DNA of 64,000 nt, from assembly GCA_950295325.1 (NCBI GenBank), contig OX485804.1, positions 55,304,001 to 55,368,000 on the forward strand. Direction: 5' to 3'. This DNA is from Polytrichum commune. Lineage: Eukaryota > Streptophyta > Polytrichopsida > Polytrichales > Polytrichaceae. Under the pieces are notes generated by a model. That model was not told where the DNA came from, made no database searches, and saw only the letters and a program-made list of their open reading frames with translations. Below, piece by piece: positions 35,076-45,400 of the stretch (its first letter is position 1; each line of letters starts with the position of its first letter). The position numbers and the translations under genes are program-made.

Positions 35076-35455
35076 CAGAGCCCAACATTGGGCGCCCATG
35101 CCCATGCCCATGCCCATACCCACCCATGCCCATGGGTTTTGGGTGGGCATGGGTGCAATATTATTGTTCATGGGCGGGCATGGGTGGGCATGGCTGAGCT
35201 ATTATTGTTCATGGGTGGGCATGGGTGGGCATGGGTGGGATATTATTGTTCATGGGTGGGCATGGGTGGGGCACAATTACACAATTACACAATACACATT
35301 ACATAATTTTTGAATACATGGGCGCAATTTGAATAGCATGGGTGGGCATGGGTGGGCACATGTCATGCTATGTGTGGGCATGGGTGGGCATAGGTCGTTG
35401 CTGATGGGCATGGTCTGGGTATGGGTGCAATTAGAAAGGAAAATGTTGGGCTCTG
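35076..35455. mobile_element. hAT-type miniature element carrying a CATGGGTGGG minisatellite
   Basis: Perfect 14-bp inverted ends CAGAGCCCAACATT are bounded by the perfect 8-bp repeat GAGGGCGG (35068-35075 and 35456-35463), a hAT-style insertion. The interior is dominated by tandem variants of GGGCATGGGTG on the + strand and CCCATGCCCATG near the left end, separated by TATTATTGTTCATG spacers. The G-rich units could form G-quadruplexes and the two strands can fold back on each other. Open frames here are only the translation of the repeat. Confidence 0.8.
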
Positions 35456-35708
35456 GAGGGCGGTGATGGCAAAGAGCTCCGGACTCCGCGGTGAGAGGTG
35501 AAAGTGAAAGTGTACGCCTTAATGTCATTGAGGCGTTGTGAATGGAGGGTGTGGTTCATGGGCAAACCACATTTAAGCCATCCATTCACAATGCCCCATC
35601 CTATGGTCTACGAAAATGCTCGGGCAACCTGAAAAAAAACTCCCGACGGATAAAAAAAAATCAATGTTTGCAAGATGAAGGGGTTGATTGTTCATCCCAT
35701 TGTATGAA

Positions 35709-35803
35709 AGCATTTGTGTGGGATTTTGAAGGTTCTTAAAGTTCCAAAAGTTCCCAAACTCCATTGGGAACTTTGGGAACCTTCAAAATCCCACACAAAT
35801 GCT
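35709..35803. ncRNA. Perfect 27-bp foldback hairpin, possible small-RNA precursor
   Basis: The arm at 35709-35735 begins AGCATTTGTGTGGGATTTTG and is perfectly complementary to 35777-35803. Pairing continues with few mismatches into the AAAGTTCC words, leaving a short loop, about 95 nt in all. The shape could be a young miRNA-type precursor or a solo foldback element. Transcription is unknown. Confidence 0.35.
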
Positions 35804-35860
35804 ATCTTACAACTGGTTAAATTTCATTTCATTTCAGGGTAGGTCAGCAAAAGATGCTCG

Positions 35861-35938
35861 GAGATGATGGCTAGTACCCTTGGTTTTACCTTTAGGAAGG
35901 AAAAGGTAGGAGTTTGATTCCCCCGTCGCCATCATCTC
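35861..35938 (+). other. tRNA-like hairpin, possible SINE head
   Basis: GAGATGATGGC (35861-35871) pairs perfectly with GCCATCATCTC (35928-35938), closing a 78-nt structure close to tRNA length. Near its 5' side TGGCTAGTACC resembles an A box, and AGTTTGATTCC near 35911 resembles a B box (consensus GGTTCGANTCC). The T arm and anticodon arm do not fold convincingly, so it is not called as a tRNA gene. A decayed tRNA or tRNA-derived SINE promoter is possible. Confidence 0.25.
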
Positions 35939-36403
35939 ATTCACAAGTCCTTTTACTCAAGGACTTAGTTTGAAACATTTCATCCTAGATTCATGAGTGG
36001 ATGGAGGTTGGGATTTCATTCAACATGAAGTTTTTCAAGCTCTACCCGAGGGGAAGAGAAGCCAAAAGCCAAAAGCCGGGACAACATAGGAGCCTTTAGA
36101 TCTCTTAGATCACAATCGACGTCGAGACCTTCCCAGCCCGCAACCACAAGAGGTGCATTCACGACGCCTCAGTGATGTAGATGTGAGAGGCCTAAGAGTT
36201 GCAACTTTGAGGTCGCCTCCCTGATTTTCATTGATTGGAGCTTGCAAGTTTTCCATGACGAGCTATATTTAGCCCTCGATCGAAGGACAATGCCTGTGAA
36301 ATTTACCAGTGCCAAAGTTTGAACTGATAGGCCACCCACACATACTGGTGGTGGGCAGCAGTGAACAGGCGAACTCCATTTACTCCCACTAGTAAGTGCG
36401 GGC

Positions 36404-36600
36404 CTATGTATGGGGAGAGCCGGCGGTTAGTTACAGATGAATTGGTTGAGTTTGAGAAACAACCGTTTGAAGTTCAAGACTCTAGGAGAATTGCCGATCA
36501 GTAAAGAGGAATCTATAGAATGTATCTCAAATAAACAAAGCAAACCTGGACGATGTCAACACGTAACCAATTAGATTTAGAATCACTAGGAGTTGCTAAG
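36404..36600 (-). mobile_element. hAT-type family 1, partial inverted copy
   Basis: Reverse-complement match to 6150-6375 from the terminal CTATG through GTTAGTTACAGATGAATTGG and GATGTCAACACGTAACC. The far end is eroded near 36600 and no target duplication is evident. Confidence 0.55.
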
Positions 36601-37410
36601 AGTATGTGGGTGTTATTAGATTTGTTTTTCTTATTCTCCATCTTCTGTTGATCAAATCTACGTCTTCAAAGTTGTGTTGCATCAACGAATCTATGTTGAA
36701 ACATCAAACAAGAACCAGAGTGAAGATTGGATCTCCCATGGTTTAGTTATGGTCATTGGAAGTGCATGTTTGTTGATTTTTGGATTGAACACATAGGTTT
36801 ATATGACTATTAGGATAACCTACATGGTCTTTTAATGAGAAAGAAAACATTCACTTTGAATCTGAATAAGTATTCACATGAGCTTCGAAAACTAGGAGGA
36901 AAATGACTACGGGCATGACTTGAATTCACGTCCAATCATCATCTTGCATTAATTCTATGTTTCATATCTTACAAGAAGAGGGCGTAGAGCTACAAAAAAT
37001 GTTTGTTGAAAACCTGCTTACTTTAAGTACCTTACCTTAGGCACATGCGCCAGTGAAACAAAAAGGGAGAAAGAGAAAATATTCACTTCGATAATGAATA
37101 ATATATTCATACTACCTCCGATAACTATGAAGAAGCTAGCTACAGGCATGATTTGGAATCACTACTCATCTTACATTAATTATGTGCAGAGCTAAAAATA
37201 TATGTTTAAGACCTGTTGCCCACCTTACGTAAGTATGTTAGCTTATTGCGAAGGTGAAAACGTAGTGAATTACCTTGCGTGAAATTATCACGTAGTGCAA
37301 AACATCAACGAACATGCGAGTGACAGATACGCCAAATATCTGGCACCCCTCTAAAGTATTTTAAAAGTTCGACCCTGCTGATGCTGGCCTCACCACCGGC
37401 AGGTGTATGA

Positions 37411-38290
37411 AATCCTTGTACTTATGGAGCTGACAAGAGTGAATGGGTGAGTGGGATTGGCTATGTCTTGTTGAGGTTAGCCCTTAATTCCTTGTGCAAG
37501 CTGTTTGAGGTTAATATTTTGCAGCTTCTACGCCATCTTCTCTGTTTTCGTTGAGAAGAGCCTGCAAGTTTTCCAAGCCGAGCTACATTTAGCCCGCACG
37601 TGATGGTTGCTTGTGAAGTTAGTATATAAAATTGAATTGGAAACCCTGCACTTATGGAGCTGATGAGAGTCTGGGAGTGTGTGTGTATATGTGAGTGTGA
37701 GAGTGGTCATGTTTTTCTGAAGTTACCGAGCCCTCAATTCCTTGCGCCAACCGTGTGAGGTAACTTATTACATCCTTTGCAGCTTCTTCGCTGTCTTCTT
37801 TCTTTTCGTTGATAAGAGCTTGCAAGTTTTCCGAGCAGTGATCGGGGAGATTTTTGGGCATAATCGGTTGAGATCCTAGTGTTTGCAAGTCCAACCGGTT
37901 ACGTGTTGACATCCTTTGGTTTTCCTTCATTAAATTGGGGTATATTCTATAAATTCCTCTAAAACGATCGGTTATTTTTCCTGCAGTCTTGAACTTCAAC
38001 CGGTTATTTCTCAAACTCAACCGGTTCATCTGTAACTAACTGCCGGTTCTCCCCGATCATAGTTTCCGAGTTGAGGTATATTTAGCCCTCACGTGATGGT
38101 TGCTGTGAAGTTAGTTTTTAAGGTCGACCTGGAATCTCTGTACTTCGGGATCGGATGAGAGTGAGTATGTATGTGGATCTGATGAAAGAGACAGTGGCCA
38201 TGCTTTTGCTGAAGTTAACCCTTAATCGATGCCCGCTGTGAAGGTGCGAAGCTGCTGTGAGAGGGAGCAAGTTGGAAGCATTCCCGACAA
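37411..38290 (+). promoter_or_regulatory. Triplicated leader/promoter block upstream of the first BAHD gene
   Basis: Three related blocks begin near 37415, 37645 and 38136. Each carries variants of CTTATGGAGCTGA, TTTGCAGCTTCT, GCAAGTTTTCC and TATTTAGCCC(T/G)CACGTGATGG in the same order. A partial fourth lies at 36225-36300. The first block ends with TATATAAAA (37623-37631), a good TATA box. The second is interrupted by a hAT-type element. Placement just before the ATG at 38306 suggests repeated promoter or 5' leader segments. Which block is used cannot be told from sequence. Confidence 0.5.
37836..38062 (+). mobile_element. hAT-type miniature element, family 1, inserted in the BAHD leader
   Basis: The 227-bp element begins CAGTGATCGGGGAGA and ends with TCTCCCCGATCATAG. 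The perfect 8-bp repeat TTTCCGAG flanks it at 37828-37835 and 38063-38070. Comparison with the neighbouring unoccupied leader block confirms the insertion. It is very similar to the copy at 6150-6375. Confidence 0.87.
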
Positions 38291-38305
38291 AGTGACTCAG
38301 CAAGC

Positions 38306-40158
38306 ATGGAGGGCGAGGTGGAGAAGCAGGATAAGGCCAGCACCGAAGACAGCAGTCTCATATTCGAAGATCGACTGCTGGGGAAGGAGTTGAAGAACAT
38401 TACCACAAGCTTCGTCAAACCTTCTGTAGCGACGCCAGCCGAGAAGGAATGGCTCACTCTCTCCAACTTGGACGTGATGTGGGTAACCTATTACACACCC
38501 CTGCTTTGCATCTACACAGCCGACCAAATCTCGTCACCCCTCTCCTCCGTCGTGCAACATCTGAAGGACTCCTTGGCGGACGCCTTGGTGTTGTTCTATC
38601 CTCTGGCCGGGCGGGTGGCGATGCGTGATGGAGGAGATGAAAGAGCCACGACGATTCTGCATTGCAGCGATGCGGGAGCTGTGTTCACGGAGGCGGATGT
38701 GGATGCCAAGCTCGTGGAGCTCAAGACTGAGGATTTCCAGCCATTGCCTTTACTCAATGGCATGGTATCTGCGGGACTGGGATCGTACCCAACTCTCCCG
38801 CAACACTTGCCTGAACGTCCTACCCTTGTGGTGCAGGTAATTGCAGAGACTATGCCCATGGATGTCGTGCCTAACCCTGAGATTTAGATTTCTCAATTAC
38901 AAGGTGCCAATTGTGTATCCTGTCTGATGAATGGCATTCCCACATACCATAATATGTTGTTGTTGCAGGATACCAGCTTCCCGTGTGGGTAAACTTGCCT
39001 GAACGTCCTGCCCTTGTGGTGCAGCTAATTGTAGTAATTCTGCCATGGATGTCTGGCCTAACTCTGAGATTAAGGTTTTTAGTCACATAATGTCGCATTG
39101 CATATCTTTTCTGGTGAATGGCATTCCCACAGACCCTAATCTGTACATCAATATTGCAGGTTACCCGCTTCACGTGTGGGGGTATCACTTTGGCAGTGAA
39201 CTGGTCACATGCAGCTGCGGATGGGCTCTCTGGATTCCACTTCATGAAGTCCTGGTCTGAGATCGCGCGAGGTGCCGAAGTTTCTCTTCTACCTGACCAC
39301 CGGCGGCAGGAGATCACAAAGCCAAGGATTCCCCCATGTGCCACTGAGTTCGCCTTTCAAATGCTCAAGAGTGATGAAGCATTGGCTATGGAATTACAAA
39401 CACAACATTCTACGGTCACTGTACCAGGAGCAGCAAGGGAGGATCCAAAAGTGGTTACACTGGATGACGCTCGAGATTCAGAAGAAGTTGTTGCAGAAAC
39501 TAGTGCGGACTTCAAGAAAGAGAACCCTAAAGTCGAGATGAGGGTGTTTGACATCACAAAGGAGAATGTGGAGCATTTGAAGTCGGTGGCTGCGGCCCCG
39601 GAGCTCACGAGAGCTGATTGTGTGTCCGCGCACCTCTGGCGCACCGTTGTCCAAGCTCGAGGCCTCCCCCGCCATGCTCTTGTGGGGTTTTGGGTGCTCA
39701 TGGAAGGCAGGAGAAAGCTCGGCCTACCTCCTGGCTATTTTGGCAATGTCGTTGGAATGACCTGCGCCATGGCCACGGTGGACGAGGTTCTGAGCGAGCC
39801 CTTGACTCACCTCGCTTCGTTGATCCATTCCTCTGTGTCCAGTGTATCAAGAGAGTACTTCCTCAATCTTGTGGACTGGTTCGAACTGAATGGGATTGAT
39901 GATCTGGTTTCAAGCATGTCTTTTGGGGTGAATAGGTCAACAGGAGTGTCGTACCTCAACCGATTCCCGTTTTACGAGCTTGACTTTGGGTTTGGCATTC
40001 CTTCCTACTCGACTCGCAACAACCTTGGAGCGTGGAACGGCCTTGTGCACATCGTCCCTGGCCACCGAAACCCTTATGACATGGTGGCTATGGCAAACCT
40101 GAATCCTGAAGTTATGCCCAAATTTGCCAATCTCGTTCACGAATTCCCCACAACATGA
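38306..40158 (+). CDS. BAHD (HXXXD-type) acyltransferase 1, two exons, 509 aa
   Basis: Exons are 38306-38836 and 39160-40158, joined in phase 0 by a 323-bp GT-AG intron. BAHD enzymes are cytosolic and transfer an acyl group from acyl-CoA to an alcohol or amine in phenolic, terpenoid or lipid-polymer metabolism. The catalytic H194-x3-D198 lies in NWSHAAADG right after the splice site. The structural DFGWG motif appears as DFGFG at 452-456. The N-terminal ALVLFYPLAGRV is typical of the family's first domain. At 509 residues it is longer than the usual 430-460, the excess lying in an acidic linker after the HXXXD region. HCT-like similarity is visible but the substrate cannot be assigned. The intron holds a duplicated splice region. 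Confidence 0.9.
38805..39184 (+). repeat. 190-bp tandem duplication spanning the BAHD1 intron boundaries
   Basis: The unit 38805-38992 (end of exon 1, an intron, start of exon 2) is repeated at 38993-39184. The second donor reads CAG-CT instead of CAG-GT. The first acceptor (TTGCAG at 38963-38968) leads in frame to a TAA at 38990-38992. Only the outer donor and outer acceptor therefore give a full-length protein. Confidence 0.8.
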
Positions 40159-40159
40159 G

Positions 40160-41845
40160 TGCCAAAAAACATGGAGCAGAGGGGAAAGCTAGAAGGGATA
40201 CATGGTCAGTGCAGTATAAGTGTATATATATATATACATATATTTCCCGGTCATATGGCTCTAGTGCACACTTGGAATTGCACTACTTTAGGCTCTAAGC
40301 AAGTGCGATGTGTCAATTTCCTTTGTTGCAACCTCTATCAAGCATTCATGTGCCACCTCAATAACCAGCATTTTGGCACCAAAGTGTTGAACCTGCTTAC
40401 GACCTATGGAGGAGTGCTCAGGAAGAAGCTTTTATCAGTCTTCCTATAGGTGTGTATGTTACCGCCTTCCATTTAAGCATGTTGTAAAGACTAAACTACT
40501 TGCTGGAGGATGTACTAACCTAGTTGACTACACTAAATGTGATATTTAGTGTTTGATTATATCTAGTGTTGTTACCACCCTACCATGCTCTACACTAATG
40601 TATGAGTTTATAACAAGGATTATCTAACCAAAATGCTAGTAAACTAAAATCATGGTCACATCGCCCGCACCACCTGCTTAGGAAAATTGGAGCCTAACAA
40701 TATGAGTAAGTGAAAATCAACTAACTCATATGCTAGTTGTTCAACCTTCCATCAACACCCTCCGATTACAACTAACCAAATGCGGATTAATTTAATAGAG
40801 GAGATATGGTTGACTGGCCAAAGTTTTACTCAAATTGCCCAAGGTTGGAACAAGGCACTAACTGTAAACATTATGATTTTGTGGCCCACACCATTTGTGT
40901 TTCTTAACAATCATCATTACATGTTATTACATACGACTTAATATCATGATTTTCCTAAATTTGAATATTTAAAATGATGTTATGATTAGTATGTTGTCAA
41001 CAAAATATTGTTTTATAATGAACATGTATGCTAATTTAGGATGGTGTAAGAAATGTCCATCTTGTGGTGGAACGGAGAAGGGATGGGGAATTTAAGAGGT
41101 GGGCATTCAAGAAATAAATTTGGGTTATTTATTAGTAAAAACATTAGTTAGCATTAGGGGTATAGATGAGTTAAGATTTCTTCACAAAAGCAAGGTCTAG
41201 ATAAGTTAGCTAACTTATAGTTTGATAACTTTTATTAAATTTATAAGTTAACTAGGTGGTGCATGCGTGAGATAAATTGGCTCCCATATAGGTTAACTAC
41301 CTCATATGTCAACTAATCCTCTTCACAAGGCAGTGTGGGCACAATGTAACTTAATTCAAGTAGTTACCTACTCTAACTGAAGCCTTGACCTGGAAGTGCG
41401 GGTGGGCCCTTATTTGCCCAAGTATGATGCAAGGTGTAGTTTGGAGCAGCCATTTTTTTTTGTTTTTTTGGAAGTTGATCATCTGGCTACAGAACAAACA
41501 TTAAATTTCTCAATAGTGGCGATTATAGTGAGTTTGAAGCTAAATTTTTTGGCAACAATGCTCACAAAATTTCATACATTTGGCTACTAACATAAACAAT
41601 ATGTGGAAAAATGTGGCGATGGTCTTTATTGAAATATAGTTAAAAGCAGGCGACAACTTTGCCCAACACTAAGGTATTGTGGCTACTCCTAGAAAATCAT
41701 GCCTTGTAAAATGGCAAACTAACTGTTGTTTAAGTAGTAATATGGCGAGTAATTGTTGTCACATATGGTCATATGGCATCTAAATTTGTAGTTTGAAGTG
41801 CAGTGTTCTTCAGTCTTTAGGTTCTTCAGGTTCAGTCTTCATGTT
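40160..41845. other. 3' flank of BAHD1 and intergenic DNA
   Basis: A TA-rich stretch at 40219-40245 and a partial ACTACACTAAAT-family fragment at about 40528-40615 are the only recognisable features. Otherwise it is AT-rich DNA without a gene. Confidence 0.4.
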
Positions 41846-41850
41846 CAATC

Positions 41851-42066
41851 TTCAGGTCTTGCCTACCTGCAAAACAACAAACAAACACACACTCCGATGC
41901 TGAAATGAGTTCAAAATTTATACAACAATACATAAAAAAATGGGATGGTTTTCAAGTTCAGTCTTCAGGTCTTGCCTACCTGCAAAACAACAAACAAACA
42001 CACACTCCGATGCTGAAATGAGTTCAAAATTTATACAACAATACATAAAAAAAAATGGGATGAACC
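41851..42066. repeat. Tandem duplication, period 113 bp
   Basis: The unit starting TTCAGGTCTTGCCTACCTGC and ending in a T/A-rich CATAAAAAAATGGGATG stretch occurs at 41851 and again at 41964 almost unchanged. Confidence 0.8.
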
Positions 42067-42091
42067 CCTAAACCCCTAAACCCCTAAACCC
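42063..42091. repeat. Telomere-like CCCCTAAA array
   Basis: Three and a half copies of an octamer CCCCTAAA, one base longer than the plant telomere heptamer CCCTAAA, lie directly after the 113-bp tandem repeat. Confidence 0.7.
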
Positions 42092-42395
42092 AGGAAAATG
42101 AAACCAAGGAAACCCAGAAAGATGAAACCAAGGAAGGCCAAGAAGCTAAGGAAGCCAAGGAAGCAGATGATGCCAAGGAAGCAAAGGAAGCCAACAACAG
42201 TATGTGCAAACATGTTGTGCAATGCAAATCAGGATGTGCATATTATATATTGAACTTTCGCGAACAACTTCCATTGCAGATGATTGCAGCATTTCAATAG
42301 CTAAACACACGGAACAACAACAATTCAAAGCATCAACACATATTGCTAAGGAAATCCTAAGGGAGTTTGAAGGTGATGTGATGTGCAAGGGCTGA
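42090..42395 (+). pseudogene. KEA-repeat coding fragment with a possible intron
   Basis: From 42090 the frame reads a low-complexity Lys-Glu-Ala repeat (spaced KEA, KEG, KDE units, about 35 codons). A GT..AG pair (GTATGTGC at about 42198 and CATTGCAG near 42279) would splice it in frame to a segment ending EGDVMCKG at 42395. The repeat recalls LEA-like or coiled regions, but no family is recognised and no start is clear. It may be a captured gene fragment. Confidence 0.2.
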
Positions 42396-42479
42396 GACAA
42401 TGAAGGAGGATTCAAGACCAACTAATCAGGTGTATGAGCAATTGCAGTTGGCGACTAGCATTCAAGAGAGCAAGAGTAA

Positions 42480-42743
42480 ATGGCGAGTACACCCAGCGAT
42501 GAAAGAGGAAAAAGACGAAGAATGGAGAGAGATGAAGGCGGGAGATGGGAGCGACGAAGAGCGATGAAGGCGGAGCATCTGGCCACCCTTAAACCCTGCG
42601 CAACAGTAAACGACGAAGGAGGTGAAGAGAAGGGATGGATGGCGGCAAGACGAAGACGGACGGGAGGCGGGAGGCGGAGAATGCCCACCAAATCAAATCG
42701 GATTTGGTGGGGGGTAGCTGGCGAACATCATTGCAGGAGATGA
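42480..42743 (+). other. Purine-rich low-complexity stretch
   Basis: The sequence is dominated by GA-rich codons and can be read as an Arg/Glu-rich peptide on the + strand or its complement. I see no domain, and compositional bias alone explains the open frame. Confidence 0.4.
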
Positions 42744-43014
42744 TGAGATATGGCGTACTTAGGGTTCTCGATGGATGGAATTCGGCGAATTAGGCCTCAT
42801 TCCATCCCAATAATTAACACACAGGTGTCACCCACCCAATTATTTTATCATTTTTTGGCTAAATTTCGCCTAAAAAAAAGGGTTGGTTTGGAGTACTCGC
42901 AAATGATTGTAGTTTACATTCTTTGGCTTTTGTTTGTTTGTAATTACTATGCGACATTGGGAGAGCACTTCAAGGTCAAAGCATGAGAGGATTAGTAGGA
43001 AGAAATTACTCTTA

Positions 43015-43474
43015 GGGTGACTTTATACACGGCTTGGGACCGGATGGAGGGCCAACCTAATTCTCAAGCATTAAGTCCTCAATTCAGTCCAACTTCATCA
43101 ACTTTTTTTTGGACCCAACCTTCTCACATGCAAAGTGATGAGGCTTGATTTTAGGTCCCAATGTCCTTTTAGTGAAGAGGATTTACCTTCCATGGACCAA
43201 CGGTAGAGATGTTCATTATGCAATGGATGAGCCCAATGCAGCCCATGTTGCGAATTCGAGCCACAATAAACCTTGATCCGATATGTTCAAGCCAACTCAA
43301 AGATTTGGCTCCAAATTTTTGCCTCCTAGGACGCCAGATAGGATGAATAAAGTTTCGGGTGCAAAATGCTAGCATAAAGTGCTTGGGTTGGATTTGATGT
43401 ACTGAGTGTTCCTATGGGCCAAAATTTTAGAATTTAGGTTGGCCCTCAATCCAGTCCCAAGTATAAAGTGGGCC
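43015..43474. mobile_element. Miniature inverted-repeat element, superfamily unclear
   Basis: Left and right ends share about 40 bp in inverted orientation, with the words ACTTTATAC, TTGGGAC(C/T)GGAT and GAGGGCCAACCTAA. A TA lies outside each end. About 460 bp long and non-coding. The terminal GGG/GGCC recalls Harbinger-type ends, but the target size is uncertain. Confidence 0.5.
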
Positions 43475-43739
43475 TAGATTACATTCCTATAAGAATGAAG
43501 AATTCATAGAAATGCTTGTCTCCACTCCACAAATTGCACCAATGAGAAAGACAATTGTTGAGGATAAATCCAATCTTCAACTATCTATGTTGTGGTTGCA
43601 TGTAAAGGAATTGTTTTTAGTAATTGTGATTGAAAGTGGACCCAAACCACAACCCAAACATCTTGGTCAATAGGAATTTTTTCCCAACTACGTGGTGGTT
43701 TTTTCTACATGCCCATGCCTCTCAACTAAATTAAGAAAG

Positions 43740-44260
43740 AGGGGGGGGGGGCTCAAATTCTTTAAGGGTGGACAACCCAAAAACCTTTGCCCATTACCTA
43801 AAATAACTTGCCAACGGCCACCACATGGCATAATCTCCACCTTTGGGGCAACCTAATAATCCAAGGGCTTAGGGTTTGGGAACCCATCCCATCGCTCGAA
43901 ACCCTAATTGGAGCTAACCCTCCCCCCTTGGCAACCCCAAGTTAGCTGTTTAGTGAACATAAGGCCTCTTGCCCCCTACCCTCTTTTCTCTTTCTTCCAT
44001 TCCTTTGTTGCCACCTCCTTGCCACTCTATGCGCTACATGGCTAGCTTCTTCCTACATTTGTTCACACTAATTCCTCCTTGCTATGTTGTAGCTTGTCGT
44101 CCATTGCTGTAGCTTGTTGTCCTCCCATTTTAGCTCAACGTTCTTCGCTATTGCTACCAACTCCCATGCCCGTTGTCGTGTTCATAGTTGTCACGCTCCC
44201 CTTCAACGTTTGCCTCTAGTCTTCTTAGCCTTCGTCATCCTTTTGATAACATCCTTGTTC
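43740..44260. other. Repeat-derived intergenic DNA
   Basis: Contains a G run at 43741-43752 and pyrimidine-rich sequence, with no recognised gene. Confidence 0.3.
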
Positions 44261-44264
44261 CTCA

Positions 44265-44600
44265 TTGTTGTGTTGTTGCACATCCTCTTGTTTTTTCCTT
44301 TTTAGCTTTGTCGTTGTGGTATGTTTTATCTTTGTCTTTACCTTGCTCTTGATCCCCATCCTCATGGTTGTTGAGGTCCTGATTGTTGTCGATGTTGTTG
44401 TGGCGTTCCTCTTCTCAACATTGTTGGACCTCTTTTTAGTGCTCTTACTCATCTTACTCCTGATATCGGCCATCCTTCTCCTCATCCACGTTGTCTTGCT
44501 CTTGATCTTGGTCATTCTACTCCTCATCGACATTGACACGTTCTTGATCTCGGTTGCCTTGCTCTCGATCGTCCTCCTCCTCATACCCAAACATTGCTAG
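44265..44600. repeat. Degenerate pyrimidine-rich minisatellite
   Basis: Diverged units of roughly 36 bp built on CTTGCTCTTGATC and CTCCTCATC follow one another, leaving both strands open. One strand would give a Leu/Val-rich peptide and the other an Arg/Lys/Ser-rich one, so the frame is better explained by the repeat than by a gene. Confidence 0.4.
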
Positions 44601-44764
44601 CACAAGCCAAGTCCCTCCACTTCATGTTGTTGTTCTAACAATTCTTGAGGGTAGTGACCAACCAACAACTCCTATTGTTGACAATACCCGTAAAAAAAGT
44701 TGTATGGTAAAAATTGTCAATTCTAGCTCCTCATTTGCCTATTTTCCCTTGGGTATAGCCTATC

Positions 44765-45400
44765 TATAGGGAAGATGAAGTAATCAAAGTCATTTGCAAA
44801 GTGTGTTCGAAGATTCGTGGCAAGTCCATAGTGTTAGTGGCTAAGAGTGACAATTTGTGTACATCAAGGGAGGAAGCTTGCCAAGAGACTAGGTCATGGT
44901 GTAGCCATTTGGGAAAAATACATGAATCATGACTCTAAAGATAACCAAAATGAGAGGTTGTATGCTGCCATTCCCATAGATAGTATCCAGGCCCAAATGG
45001 ATGAAACCATGGTTAAGAGATAGGAAGAAGAAGTCGATTTAATTTGCCATCCTTCTTCCACTTGATGATTTAGGGTAGACCTACCACATATTATGGGCAA
45101 ATGTATGTGCTCTTTGAAACCTCGAAGTTCAAAAACAATCCACATCATTTCTGGAATGATAGTAGCGGGTGGGAGATGGCAAAGGCTATAGAGCGTGTGG
45201 CATTGAACAGAACTAAGGAGGTCATACAAAATGTAATTTTCTTTAACTTGTCTTGTGATGAGGTCACTTCAATGGACTACTAATCATGGATCAATGTCTA
45301 TAGTTACATAAGGAGAGATTGGATGAGAATCCCTTTTCTCCTTACCTTAGAGAAATTTGTTTAGGGTGGCACAATAGATAACCTTATAAGTACCCTAATG
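44765..45400 (+). pseudogene. hAT-like transposase remnant
   Basis: Frame fragments read EVIKVICKVCSKIRGKSIVL (start of a Cys-x2-Cys finger) and, about 100 codons later, FFNLSCDEVTSMDYQSWIN followed by a segment with RRDWMRIPFLLTLEKF. The LSCDE-VT-x2-D-x-QSW pattern with a preceding zinc finger is typical of plant hAT-type transposase relatives. Stops and frame changes show it is dead. Confidence 0.5.

Noticed and set aside
34868-35313. Overlapping frames with His-Gly-Trp-Ala repeats
   Set aside because: They translate the CATGGGTGGG minisatellite inside a miniature transposon in three frames. There is no independent evidence of a gene.
38993-39160. Alternative second exon of BAHD1 starting at the inner splice region
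   Set aside because: The inner donor is mutated to CT and the inner acceptor runs into an in-frame stop, so it cannot encode a working enzyme.
44225-44600. Long open frames on both strands (Leu/Val-rich and Arg/Lys-rich)
   Set aside because: Explained by a degenerate pyrimidine-rich minisatellite that lacks stop codons on either strand.
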